This document shows, piece by piece, positions 8,705 to 16,908 of a DNA stretch of 64,000 bases. The notes under the pieces were generated by a model. It was not told the origin of the DNA, searched no databases, and saw nothing but the letters and a program-made list of their open reading frames with translations. How positions within the stretch are numbered: position 1 is the stretch's first letter; every line of letters starts with the position of its first letter. Both the position numbers and the translations under genes were made by a program. The stretch is from Chloroflexota bacterium (GTDB lineage: Bacteria > Chloroflexota > UBA11872 > VXNJ01): positions 124,001-188,000 of the forward strand of contig JAPOWW010000011.1 in assembly GCA_026707405.1 (NCBI GenBank). Direction: 5' to 3'.

Positions 8705-8733
8705 AGCACCTTCGAGAATGGAGGTGCTTTTTT
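8705..8733 (+). terminator. Repeated terminator, copy 1
   Basis: AGCACCTTCG, loop AGAA, TGGAGGTGCT, then a T-run. The same hairpin with its leader GAGAGCCGCCG recurs after two other DUF2927 paralogues, and in variant form at 19.3 kb. Confidence 0.9.
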
Positions 8734-8840
8734 CATGCAAATGACGATGGAAACGAGGGGCGTGCCGAACGCAATCCGGCGTCCCTGTTGACCCTGCAGT
8801 TAAAGTTGTTTTCGGACACACGTTTGACAGGTTCGAGTTA

Positions 8841-9986
8841 GTGCGAGACTGGATTGAGGGCATACCGGCCACGATGAGGGTTAGATTGAGCTATCGCATC
8901 GCGCTGTTGGCGCTGGTCCTGGTCGCGACCTGGGGCGCGATAGCCGGGTGTGAGCGTACTGATCCGGCTCAGCCGGCCGGGACGGTCGAGACCCAGGAAG
9001 TCTCACTCCCGTCGACTCCGGCTCTGGAGACACCCACGGTTGCCAGCCTAGCCACGCCCGCGCCGACGATGGCGACGCCAACACCGGAGCCGACAGACAC
9101 TCCTACACCGGTGATAGAGACACCAACTCCGGTTGCGTCGCCCACGCCTACGCCTGCGATGCCGACACCGACTTCTACGCCTGCCGCGACTCCGCCCCCG
9201 GTACCGACGCCGACACGCCCGGCTCTCACGGCAACGCCCGCGCCGCGTGGGCAAAGGGAGGCTCTCAGCGAGTGGCAGCTTGAGACGAGGTCAAACCCGG
9301 AGCTTGCGGCGCAGCACCCGCTGACGACTCTATACACCGCCGACGAGATCGCTTACTTCAAGGAGATCGCATTTGGCGTCGATCCGGATATCGTACGCAT
9401 CGGTTTAGACCTAGAACTAGTCCGGAGGATGGTCGAGAATAAGATCGCGGCTGGTAAAGAGGGCATCCAGAAGTGGGACGATGGCGAGATTGGGTATTAT
9501 ATCGCTGGCAATCCCACGGCGCGTGATCTGGCCGAAGTCGAATCCATCATTTCCAAACTGGACTCCCTGATTCCCGTGCTGCACTTTCGGCGAGTGGAGC
9601 TGTCAGATGCGCGAGCGGATGCGTCATTATTGATTGTCTTCCGAGGAAAGGACGATAAGCTCGGCAGCGATATTGTTGTTTCTGATTGGATGAACGTTGG
9701 GGGCCTAGGTTATTTTGGTGCAAACAACTTTGTCATTGACGCAGCTCTTGTGATAATCAACTCTGATCAGCCAGAGGAGTATCGCAGGGGAGTCATCGTC
9801 GAGGAGATTACCCAAGTAATGGGGCTGCCAAACGACTCGTGGTGGTACCCCGACAGCAGGTTCTATCAAGGTCTTTCTGCGAGTCATGGCCTTGCCGATG
9901 TCGACGAGGCGTTGATACGGCTGCTATACGATCCGCGAATCGAGCCGGGAATGACGATCGAGGACCTGGAGAGGATGGGCCTATAG
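8841..9986 (+). CDS. DUF2927-like lipoprotein, paralogue 2, with long Thr/Pro linker
   Basis: A 381-residue protein. The N-terminal hydrophobic segment LLALVLVATWGAIAGC ends in a plausible lipobox (IAGC), followed by about 90 residues of PTPTPE/TPTPV repeats that would act as an extended, wall-spanning stalk. The folded domain has the paralogue signatures TADEIAYFKEIAFG, VEEITQVMGLPNDSWWYPDS and LIRLLYDPRIEPGM. GTG 8841 aligns with the starts of the sister copies; an internal ATG at 8874 is an alternative and gives a more compact signal peptide. It differs from paralogues 1 and 3 mainly in linker length and in the lipobox, so attachment to the membrane may differ between copies. Confidence 0.77.
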   Translation: MRDWIEGIPATMRVRLSYRIALLALVLVATWGAIAGCERTDPAQPAGTVETQEVSLPSTPALETPTVASLATPAPTMATPTPEPTDTPTPVIETPTPVASPTPTPAMPTPTSTPAATPPPVPTPTRPALTATPAPRGQREALSEWQLETRSNPELAAQHPLTTLYTADEIAYFKEIAFGVDPDIVRIGLDLELVRRMVENKIAAGKEGIQKWDDGEIGYYIAGNPTARDLAEVESIISKLDSLIPVLHFRRVELSDARADASLLIVFRGKDDKLGSDIVVSDWMNVGGLGYFGANNFVIDAALVIINSDQPEEYRRGVIVEEITQVMGLPNDSWWYPDSRFYQGLSASHGLADVDEALIRLLYDPRIEPGMTIEDLERMGL

Positions 9987-10087
9987 GGTAGCGCGGAACT
10001 TACCGGGGAGGTTGACCTGTGGTCGTCCCGGTCCCGGTTGACGAAACCGATTTCATAGCAGACGAATTGAATACCAGAGAGCCGCCG

Positions 10088-10114
10088 AGCACCTTCGAGA
10101 ACGGAGGTGCTCTT
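10088..10114 (+). terminator. Repeated terminator, copy 2
   Basis: AGCACCTTCG, loop AGAA, CGGAGGTGCT, then CTTTT: a 10-bp stem with one wobble pair. It is nearly identical to copy 1, including flanking sequence on both sides. Confidence 0.88.
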
Positions 10115-10202
10115 TTGTTGCAAATGACGATTGAGACGGGGGGCGTGCCGAAGGCAGTCCAGCGTCCCCGTTGACGCTGCGGTTATGGTGGTTTCGGGAC
10201 TG

Positions 10203-11177
10203 ATGTTCAACTGGTTGGAGCTAGTGCGAGGCTGGATCAAGGGCATACCGGCCGCGATGACGCTTAGGTTGAGTTGCCGTGTCGCGTTGATCGTGCTGGT
10301 CGTGATTGTGACGCCATTAGTCATCGTTTTGGCGTCCCGGATAACCGATCCGGGGCCGATGGCTTCAACCGAAGTCGCTCCCACCGAGGAAACATCGTAC
10401 ACGTCTCGGCCTTCCGCCACGCCCACGCCGGAGCCGCGCGGACCGCGGCAAGCTCCCAGCGCGTGGCAGCTTGAGACGAGGTCAAACCCGGAGCTGGCGG
10501 CGCGATACCCGCTCGCCGACCTCTACACTGACGACGAGATCGCCTATTTCAAGGAGATCGCGTTCGGCATAGATCCGCAGTTCGTGGATGGTGGATTAGA
10601 CCCGGATCTGGTCCGGAGGATTGTTGAGATTGAGCTCGCTGGTCATGGAGATCGTATCGGTAAGTGGGACGATGGTGAGATTGGGTATTACGTCGCCGGT
10701 AGTCCTAGCGAAAGCGATCTGGTCCAAGTCGAGTCCATCATTTCCAGACTGGACTCACTGATTCCGATGCTGAGTTTTCGTGCGCTGGAGTTGTCGGAAG
10801 CGGAAGTGGACGTGTCGATGTTTATCGTCTTTGCAGGCGAAAACGACGATCTGCTGGAAAGGGTAGCTGTTTCTGGCGGGCTGAAAGTTTGGGGACTGGG
10901 TGTGGTTGGAGGAGACAGCTTTGTTATCGAGAAGGCCTTAGTCATAGTCAACTCCGATCAGCCGGAAGAGGTTCGAAGGCGCGCTATCGTCGAGGAGATC
11001 ACGCAAGCTCTCGGACTGGGAAATGACTCGTGGTGGTACCCGGACAGCAGGTTTTATCAGGGAGGCTCTGTCAATTACGGCTTGGCAGATATCGACGAGG
11101 CGCTGATCCGGCTCCTCTACGATCCCCGAATCAAGCCCGGAATGACGATCGAGGACCTGGAAAGGATGAGGCTATAA
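10203..11177 (+). CDS. DUF2927-like membrane-anchored protein, paralogue 3
   Basis: About 324 residues, the closest relative of paralogue 1: it shares the hydrophobic helix ending VIVLASRITDPGP, the short PSATPTPEP linker and the whole C-terminal domain (VEEITQALGLGNDSWW, LIRLLYDPRIKPGM). ATG 10203 was chosen; GTG 10224 corresponds exactly to the start used in paralogue 2, and the ORF track's earlier start at 10131 runs into the repeated intergenic segment. Close identity in coding and flanking sequence indicates recent tandem duplication of a unit of about 1.2 kb. It is followed by copy 3 of the repeated terminator. Confidence 0.77.
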   Translation: MFNWLELVRGWIKGIPAAMTLRLSCRVALIVLVVIVTPLVIVLASRITDPGPMASTEVAPTEETSYTSRPSATPTPEPRGPRQAPSAWQLETRSNPELAARYPLADLYTDDEIAYFKEIAFGIDPQFVDGGLDPDLVRRIVEIELAGHGDRIGKWDDGEIGYYVAGSPSESDLVQVESIISRLDSLIPMLSFRALELSEAEVDVSMFIVFAGENDDLLERVAVSGGLKVWGLGVVGGDSFVIEKALVIVNSDQPEEVRRRAIVEEITQALGLGNDSWWYPDSRFYQGGSVNYGLADIDEALIRLLYDPRIKPGMTIEDLERMRL

Positions 11178-11526
11178 GGGAAACGTTCAACACTTAACCG
11201 GGAGAGGCGGAGAAAATCTCACTTGACCCGGTTGACGAAACCGATTTCACAGTTGATAAACGAATACCAGAGAGCCGCCGAGCACCTTCAAAGAACGGAG
11301 GTGCTTTTTTGATGCGGATGATGATTGAGCCAGATGTGCTACCTAACGCGGTTCGGCGAGCGGGAGACTGGGGGCGAGGATGCTTGAGCAATTGTGCCGA
11401 GTGGAGTTCGCGGTCTAGCGGTGAGGCGCTGCTCCGGGCTGTAGAGTCAGTAGGCACCGATGGCGAGGGTGGCAAACGGTGGTACTGGTGATCGGTCCGA
11501 GGTCGATCGCTTTCGGTCGAAATGGT
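11178..11526. other. Intergenic region with duplicated leader and terminator
   Basis: This gap holds the conserved post-gene segment (CCGATTTCA...CGAATACCAGAGAGCCGCCG), terminator copy 3, and then unique sequence. A 60-codon ORF at 11309-11491 starts next to the terminator T-run and has no family resemblance, so I do not call it a gene. Confidence 0.6.
11281..11310 (+). terminator. Repeated terminator, copy 3
   Basis: AGCACCTTC, loop AAAGAA, GGAGGTGCT, then six T. Same family as copies 1 and 2. Confidence 0.88.
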
Positions 11527-12423
11527 ATGGAGACGCTCATGCGGATATTGAAATGGCTGGCGCCGCATCGCGGTTGGATTGCCCTGGTCGGCGGACTCGC
11601 GGTTTTGATGCTGGTTCTGGCGTTTAGCCCAGCTATCCGATCTCTCTCCCAACGGGCAGAGAGCTATATCCAAGCACGGTCCGACTCCAGCGTGGCGCTT
11701 CCTCCGTTCGACGAACTCTACTCACCGGAGGCCGTCGAGTATTTCCTGGTGGCGGCGTTTCGCGAACACGGCCCCGGCGCCGCCGAACCTGATCTCCCTC
11801 GACTAGGTTTCATTTACAAATGGAACCAGGACATCAATATTTGTGTCGAGGGCGCCAACGATGTCGACCGCCTGATTGTGTTCTGGGTGATAGAAACCGT
11901 GCGACCGCTCATTCAACCCATTGAGATCGCCCAAGTCGACTGTGCGGAGGAATACAACTTTCGGGTCGTCTTCACCAGTGTGCGTCGATTCGGCGATTAC
12001 GTTAACTGGAAATTTGACACTGTCGATGGCCGTATCTTCTACGGAGGCACCGCAGCTATGTCCATGGAAAACGAGGGCCTAATTTCCAGTGCCATTGCTC
12101 TGGTCAATACGGATATTCCCACGGATTTTTCGTTTGATCTTAAGCAAGTTGTTCGTACTGGCGCTACATGGGAGGAGATGTCGCACGGACTCGGTTCGAT
12201 TCACGATTCCTACTACGACGATCAGAGTCTTTTCTATCAGGGTACGAATCTGGTTTACATGCTCAGTGACATCGACCAGGAGCTCATCAGGATCCTCTAC
12301 GACCCGCGCATAGAGCCAGGCATGAGGTACTGCGACGTATATCAACTATTGCGGTCCGAGTCGTCCGCGAGTTTCGTGGCGTCGAGTGCCGTTCTCGGCG
12401 CGGAAGGGCCGGACCGGTGCTAG
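11527..12423 (+). CDS. DUF2927-like membrane-anchored protein, divergent paralogue 4
   Basis: About 298 residues with an N-terminal transmembrane helix (IALVGGLAVLMLVLAFSPAI), no Thr/Pro linker, and a diverged domain. FDELYSPEAVEYFLVAAF, YYDDQSLFYQG and LIRILYDPRIEPGM align with the other copies. The signature is WEEMSHGLGSIHDSYY, which keeps two histidines at spacing HxxGxxH where the other copies have Gln and Asn. That makes this copy the closest to a real metzincin site, although the first ligand is still Glu. Five cysteines in the domain (INICVEG, VDCAEE, RYCDV and the final Cys among them) are absent from copies 1-3. It lies 142 bases before the tape-measure-like gene. Confidence 0.72.
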   Translation: METLMRILKWLAPHRGWIALVGGLAVLMLVLAFSPAIRSLSQRAESYIQARSDSSVALPPFDELYSPEAVEYFLVAAFREHGPGAAEPDLPRLGFIYKWNQDINICVEGANDVDRLIVFWVIETVRPLIQPIEIAQVDCAEEYNFRVVFTSVRRFGDYVNWKFDTVDGRIFYGGTAAMSMENEGLISSAIALVNTDIPTDFSFDLKQVVRTGATWEEMSHGLGSIHDSYYDDQSLFYQGTNLVYMLSDIDQELIRILYDPRIEPGMRYCDVYQLLRSESSASFVASSAVLGAEGPDRC

Positions 12424-12565
12424 GCGCGGCGTCTTCATTGAAGAGTATCAACAGGACTGCCAGGTGGATATCTCCGCAATTGCGGGATCACATTTTCGGA
12501 AGGAGTACGCGATTGGAACGGTTGTTGGATTGCGGTACCAGTGAACTACAGGGGCTGACGTAGCC

Positions 12566-14080
12566 ATGGGATCGGGCCAGACAGTGGATTCGCGCTCGAA
12601 GTGCAAATGGTGCCAGCGGCCCAGGAGACTAAGAAACAAGTGGGTAAAGGAGGACGTCTGGATTGACACTGCTCTCGGTCGCGTACTGGTACAAAGGTGG
12701 GTCGAGAAAGAGCAGTGGGAGTGTCAGGGACCGCGAACGTGTCCTAGGCCAACCGCCACTCCGACTCCAACGAGCACTCCAACTCCCACGAGCACGCCGG
12801 AGTCGACTGTGACGGTGCCTCCTCAACCGACGGTAACGGTTAGTCCAGCTCCAACAGTTTCGCCGACACCGACCGTTTCGTTGGAAGACCCACAAGACTT
12901 GATGGACCGTCACGTTGCTGCCGTGATGGCTGCAGGGGCAGCTGGACTGGAAGCCGACGAACAACGGGCAATGGCTGTCAATCTAGCAGTCGAGCATGGT
13001 CTCGCCGTTCCTCCCGATCTTTTTGAACCGAGTACCGCTAAGTTCCCTGAAAACTTGCCTGGCGATCTGCGCCCGAACCCTCCCGTCCCTCGAGTGCAGG
13101 GACCGACTTTTGGACCCAACTACGGTCCTGATTTTGCCCGGTCCTGGGAACCGGAGGTCCACGATATGAGCTGGCTGGCGGATTCGTTTGCAGCATTCCC
13201 ACAGCTTGGCCACTGGCGGGACTCCGCTCAACCCTGGGATCGAGAGATCGAATCCCAGAGGCAGCTGACGGCGGCGTTGAGAGAATCGACCCCTGCCCGG
13301 CAGCAAATGATCGACTCCTTAGGTACAACCGAAACGAAAGTCGGCGATTTGGGGGCGGCTGTGCTCGGAACAGGACCCCATTGGCAGATGATGAGCGAGT
13401 CGGTCGATCAAAGCACTCTCGCGTACGACCTACTCGGCGGCAGAATGCAGGAGAACCAGAAAGTGTCGCTTGACTGGGGAAAGGGACTGCTATCTGACGC
13501 CCAGGCGGTCGGCTACGGCCATCCTCACGAAATGGCCAAAGTGGGCGTTGGGATCAGCGGCGTGACCGACAACTACCTCGCTCTGCAAGCCACCCTGCTG
13601 AACTTCCCGAATCTACCTTTGATGCCTCAGGCGAACTGGATTTGGCATCGGCGGGGTGCGGGTGCGTCCTCGGGAGGAGGATCGACGCCCGCCACTCCGC
13701 AAGTCGACCAGGATGCGCTGGACGAGGTGGGGCTGTGGGGAACCAGGCCGGACCAGATTCCCGACGCCATCGACGAGGCTCGGAACCTGGCCGCGCATGG
13801 CGCGACGGAACGCGAGCGGAAGCTCGCGCGGGAGCGACTCAAGGTGCTGCATCAGCAACGGTTTGAGCTGGGCGGCGTGGTGCCCGGTCCGGTCGGCGCG
13901 CCCGTGCCCGCCATATTGCACGGCGGCGAGCGGGTGCTTCGCAGCGGTCAGTCGGGCGGCGGCCCGATTAACGTCTGCCTGCACGTGCACGGGGCCGTCC
14001 TGTCAGAAAGAGAGCTGGTGAGAAGCGTGCGGGAAGGCCTCATAAGGCTCAACCGCGAAGTAACGGAGATGGGATTCTAG
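12566..14080 (+). CDS. Short tape-measure-like tail protein with Cys-rich head and Thr/Pro linker
   Basis: A 504-residue mosaic protein. Residues 1-60 contain CKWC and a later CQGPRTC, a possible zinc ribbon. Residues 60-105 are PTPTSTPTPTSTPE-type repeats. The middle is amphipathic. The C-terminal 70 residues, FELGGVVPGPVGAPVPAILHGGERVL followed by LHVHGAVLSERELVRSVREGL, are the standard end of many tape measure and tail-length proteins. Tape measures are usually 700-2000 residues, so this one would specify a very short tail or is a remnant. Thr/Pro linkers are typical of exported proteins, not of tape measures. The stop abuts the next start (TAGATG). The ATG has only a weak ribosome site. 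Confidence 0.65.
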   Translation: MGSGQTVDSRSKCKWCQRPRRLRNKWVKEDVWIDTALGRVLVQRWVEKEQWECQGPRTCPRPTATPTPTSTPTPTSTPESTVTVPPQPTVTVSPAPTVSPTPTVSLEDPQDLMDRHVAAVMAAGAAGLEADEQRAMAVNLAVEHGLAVPPDLFEPSTAKFPENLPGDLRPNPPVPRVQGPTFGPNYGPDFARSWEPEVHDMSWLADSFAAFPQLGHWRDSAQPWDREIESQRQLTAALRESTPARQQMIDSLGTTETKVGDLGAAVLGTGPHWQMMSESVDQSTLAYDLLGGRMQENQKVSLDWGKGLLSDAQAVGYGHPHEMAKVGVGISGVTDNYLALQATLLNFPNLPLMPQANWIWHRRGAGASSGGGSTPATPQVDQDALDEVGLWGTRPDQIPDAIDEARNLAAHGATERERKLARERLKVLHQQRFELGGVVPGPVGAPVPAILHGGERVLRSGQSGGGPINVCLHVHGAVLSERELVRSVREGLIRLNREVTEMGF

Positions 14081-14518
14081 ATGGCTACCACAACTACAAC
14101 CTATGCGTTCAAGAAGTCGGAGGACTCCGACGCCGGACTCGCCACCTACCTGGTGGACGAGCGGGCGAACTGGGACAAGATCGACGGTCTGCTGGCCGGC
14201 GTCGATCCGCTCAAGCTCGGCGCGGGCAATACCTTCACTATCCGCAACAGCGCCGCGTCGAACCTGCTCACCCTGGTCGAGAGTACCGGACTGCTCGCGC
14301 TGCCGAGCACCGGCATGAGCGCGGGAGTCGTGATCGGCTCCGACGTTCACCTCTACCGGGGCGCGGCCAACCGCCTGGAGATGGCCGGCGGCGACGCGCT
14401 GGTCGTCCGGGGCGGCGCGGGTGACTTCCCCAACCCGGTCAACGGAATGCTCTGGTACAACACCACCACCGGCAGGATGCGCGTCTACCAGGACGGCGCC
14501 TGGAGCAACGTTGCTTAG
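14081..14518 (+). CDS. Tail fibre-like structural protein
   Basis: A 145-residue protein starting immediately after the tape-measure stop codon, so it is translationally coupled. The N-terminus AFKKSEDSDAGLATYLVDERANWDKID resembles the attachment segment of phage fibre or appendage proteins. The C-terminus NGMLWYNTTTGRMRVYQDGAWSNV is the widespread tail-fibre closing motif that ends in a Trp-containing strand. The central region is small-residue-rich, as in trimeric beta-structures. A receptor-binding or tip-appendage role is inferred from these motifs and from position. Confidence 0.6.
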   Translation: MATTTTTYAFKKSEDSDAGLATYLVDERANWDKIDGLLAGVDPLKLGAGNTFTIRNSAASNLLTLVESTGLLALPSTGMSAGVVIGSDVHLYRGAANRLEMAGGDALVVRGGAGDFPNPVNGMLWYNTTTGRMRVYQDGAWSNVA

Positions 14519-14622
14519 GCGCGGCGGGCTTCAGACCCGCGTGGAAACTGACGGCGCGATCCCCGGTTGTCCGGCGATGCCCGGCTTCAACTCGGCCCTG
14601 TCGGGCTATCGGAGGTTCCCGA

Positions 14623-14985
14623 ATGCAAGCTGACCGGCAGCCAACGTCTAACGGAAAGGTAAACGGAGCGCGGCGGGCGGAGAAGCTCGAAATCCCCGCC
14701 GCCGTGCGGGAAGAGGTCCTCAGGCTGGAGCGCGCCCTGCTCCGCGAGCAGGTGAACCTGCATCGATTCAACACCGAGGTATTCAAGGCCAAGGCCCTCA
14801 CCCTCCAGTCCGAGCTTCGGATTCGCGAGCTCGCCGCCCGCATCGACGAGCGCGCCTCGGCCGTCGCCAGGCGGCTGCGTCTCGACGACGACGCGGTAAT
14901 CGACTTCGTCGCGTGCAAGGTCGTCCGCAAGGGCGGCGAAACCGTTGGGACCGCGCCGGACCGTCGGCAAGGGAGGCTCAGCTAG
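14623..14985 (+). CDS. Small coiled-coil protein of the tail cluster
   Basis: A 120-residue protein with ATG at 14623 after CGGAGG. Residues 25-90 are charged and heptad-like (VLRLERALLREQVNLHRFNTEVF, SELRIRELAARIDERAS), indicating a long helix or coiled coil. No known family is recognised. The stop lies one base before the start of the minor tail gene, so the two are cotranslated. A chaperone or tail-internal role is possible but unproven. Confidence 0.55.
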   Translation: MQADRQPTSNGKVNGARRAEKLEIPAAVREEVLRLERALLREQVNLHRFNTEVFKAKALTLQSELRIRELAARIDERASAVARRLRLDDDAVIDFVACKVVRKGGETVGTAPDRRQGRLS

Positions 14986-14986
14986 C

Positions 14987-16279
14987 ATGGCCGTCAGACA
15001 GGGTTGCAGCCTCGACCGGGTCTTCCACGCGTCCAGCTTCGGTCCGAATCTCTCCGATTGGGGCGAGCGGGCGTTGGTCGAGATCATGACCTGCGCCGCC
15101 GAGGGCCTCACGCTCACCGTGCGGGCCGCTTTCGGCCAGGACGCCATGACGCCCGCGCCCGTCTGGACCGATATCACCGACGATGTGTTGGAGGGCGGCG
15201 TCAGGCGCGGCGCGCAGTTCGAGGTCGACCGCATGGAACCCGGCGGCGCCGACGTCACGCTCTCCAACACTCACGGCGACTACTGGCCCGGCAACGCCGG
15301 TGGCGCGCACTACCCCCACGTCCGCCCTTCGACGCGCTTCAACATCCGCGCCACCTACCTCGGAACGACCTGGGACCTGTTCACCGGGTTTGTCACCGAC
15401 TGGCGCAACGCGTACCTGGGAGTGGGCGGCGCGGTTCCGGTCGCGAGGGTCACCCTCGTCGACGCCCTGCGTTTCCTGCGCGGCTTCGATCTAAACGTCG
15501 ATCCGGGCTATGCCCAGGAAAAGTCGGGAACGCGTATCGAAAACGTGCTCGACGACATGGGCTGGCCCGCCCGTGATCGGGATCTGGATGCCGGCGTCAG
15601 CGAGGTCCAGGCCAGCGGCGCGCTGGAGCACAAGGGCGCGCTCGAGCACTGCGACGACGTGCTCAAGTCCGAACGCGGCAGGCTGTTCGTCACCGGCGAC
15701 GGCGCGATCCGCTACGACGACCGGCACGCGCGCTACAAGAGCCCGCTCAACCTGAGCCAGACGACCTTTGGCGACGGTCCCGACGAGCTGGGCTATCACG
15801 ACGTGGAGTTCGAGTTCTCCGACCAGCTCATCAAGAACGACGTCCGCGCTCAGCGCGTGGACGGAGTCGAGCGGACCGCTAGCGACGCCGTTTCGCAGGG
15901 CGTCCACGGCAAGCGGTCCAGGAACACTTCGGGACTCTTGAACACCGACGACAACGAGGTCCAGGACCAGGTCAACTACGACGTCGCCCGCCTGAAGGAC
16001 CCGCATTCCCGCGTGAAGTCCATCACGCTGCGTCCTCGACGGGACCAGGCGGCGCTGCTCGCGCAAGCCCTCGGACGGGAGCTCGCCGACCGCATAACGC
16101 TTCGGCTCGACGACGCATCCGTGGACGGACCGTTTCATATCGAAGGGATCAGCCACCTCTTCCGCGCGGGATTTTGGGAGACCCAATGGTGGGTCTCCGA
16201 CGGAGACGCTGAGTCGGCGTGGGTGCTGGGCGTCCCGGGTTTCACCGAGCTTGGCTATACCACCAGGCTCGCCTACTGA
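14987..16279 (+). CDS. Minor tail protein / tail-tip protein
   Basis: A 430-residue protein; ATG 14987 has GGGAGG upstream and nearly abuts the previous stop, so the ORF-track start at 14945 is too early. The segment FEVDRMEPGGADVTLSNTHGDYWPGN, then VRPSTRFNIRATY and WDLFTGFVTDWRN, follows the layout of minor tail proteins of actinophage-like long tails, in which a strand-rich N-terminal domain precedes a hub or fibre-docking region. Toward the C-terminus, SITLRPRRDQAALLAQALGREL and HIEGISHLFRAGFWETQW match the end of such tip proteins. There is no enzymatic domain. Confidence 0.65.
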   Translation: MAVRQGCSLDRVFHASSFGPNLSDWGERALVEIMTCAAEGLTLTVRAAFGQDAMTPAPVWTDITDDVLEGGVRRGAQFEVDRMEPGGADVTLSNTHGDYWPGNAGGAHYPHVRPSTRFNIRATYLGTTWDLFTGFVTDWRNAYLGVGGAVPVARVTLVDALRFLRGFDLNVDPGYAQEKSGTRIENVLDDMGWPARDRDLDAGVSEVQASGALEHKGALEHCDDVLKSERGRLFVTGDGAIRYDDRHARYKSPLNLSQTTFGDGPDELGYHDVEFEFSDQLIKNDVRAQRVDGVERTASDAVSQGVHGKRSRNTSGLLNTDDNEVQDQVNYDVARLKDPHSRVKSITLRPRRDQAALLAQALGRELADRITLRLDDASVDGPFHIEGISHLFRAGFWETQWWVSDGDAESAWVLGVPGFTELGYTTRLAY

Positions 16280-16386
16280 GGTGAATGAGTCAAAGAGACG
16301 AAGCGATTGGAGTTGCGATGACGGTTGACTAGCTAGGGGGAATCTGGCCGCGCCGCCATGGCGTGGCAAGCGCCGCGCGAGAGTCG

Positions 16387-16426
16387 CCGAACACCGGAGC
16401 GGACGGTGTTCGGTTTTCATTTTTTC
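16387..16426 (+). terminator. Rho-independent terminator inside the tail cluster
   Basis: CCGAACACCG, 7-base loop, CGGTGTTCGG, then TTTTCATTTTTT. The 10-bp stem is perfect. It ends the transcript of the minor tail gene, 15 bases before the next start codon, so the following gene needs its own promoter or readthrough. Confidence 0.9.
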
Positions 16427-16440
16427 TAGAGGAGGTTTAC

Positions 16441-16908
16441 ATGTCGGAGCCATTAGCTCGGACAACCAACGCGAGTGGGCACTTGATACTCACTCATGAC
16501 GACGCGCAGGCTGCCATGCCGTTCCGGAGCTTCATCGCCAGGTGGTTCGTCAGGAACGGGCTAGGGCCTGTGCCTGCCCTCGACCAGAAGCGCGGCGTGA
16601 TACCGGCCCGTATAAGGCAGGGCAGATGGGTGGTGCTGTGCCAGAACCCGGGTTGCAACAGCGCGGTGATCGCCGATGAGAACGAGCGCTGTTTCATCTG
16701 CGCCGAGTGCGGAAGCCCGGAAAACGACCGCCACTGGTACTCGGTCCAGTGGCCGCCGCCGGAGGTCCGCCGCCGGATCGAGGAGCTTCTCCTGGCCAGG
16801 CCAGCCATCAGTCCCGCTCAGGCCAGGAACCGCAACTGGGAGCCCGGCGAGTCGCTCGCCGACCTGCGGGCGCAGAATGCGCTCTACGGCGTGGGAGGTG
16901 AAAACTAA
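16441..16908 (+). CDS. Zinc-ribbon-like protein of the tail cluster
   Basis: A 155-residue protein; ATG 16441 has GAGGAGG eight bases upstream, so the ORF-track start inside the terminator is rejected. VVLCQNPGCNSAVIADENERC followed by FICAECGSP gives a C-x4-C plus C-x2-C pattern suited to one or two zinc sites. The C-terminal 60 residues (PEVRRRIEELLLARPAISPAQ) are helical and resemble small phage proteins that end in the RNW-PGES-LxxLRxxN pattern. Function is unknown; such ribbons may bind nucleic acid or stabilise a structural protein. The stop overlaps the next ATG (TAATG). Confidence 0.55.
   Translation: MSEPLARTTNASGHLILTHDDAQAAMPFRSFIARWFVRNGLGPVPALDQKRGVIPARIRQGRWVVLCQNPGCNSAVIADENERCFICAECGSPENDRHWYSVQWPPPEVRRRIEELLLARPAISPAQARNRNWEPGESLADLRAQNALYGVGGEN

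Noticed and set aside
9048-9337. Overlapping Arg-rich or Gly/Val-rich minus-strand ORFs
   Set aside because: Reverse reading of the Thr/Pro repeat linker of DUF2927 paralogue 2.
11309-11491. 60-aa ORF after terminator copy 3
   Set aside because: Starts next to the T-run, overlaps duplicated non-coding sequence, no ribosome site.
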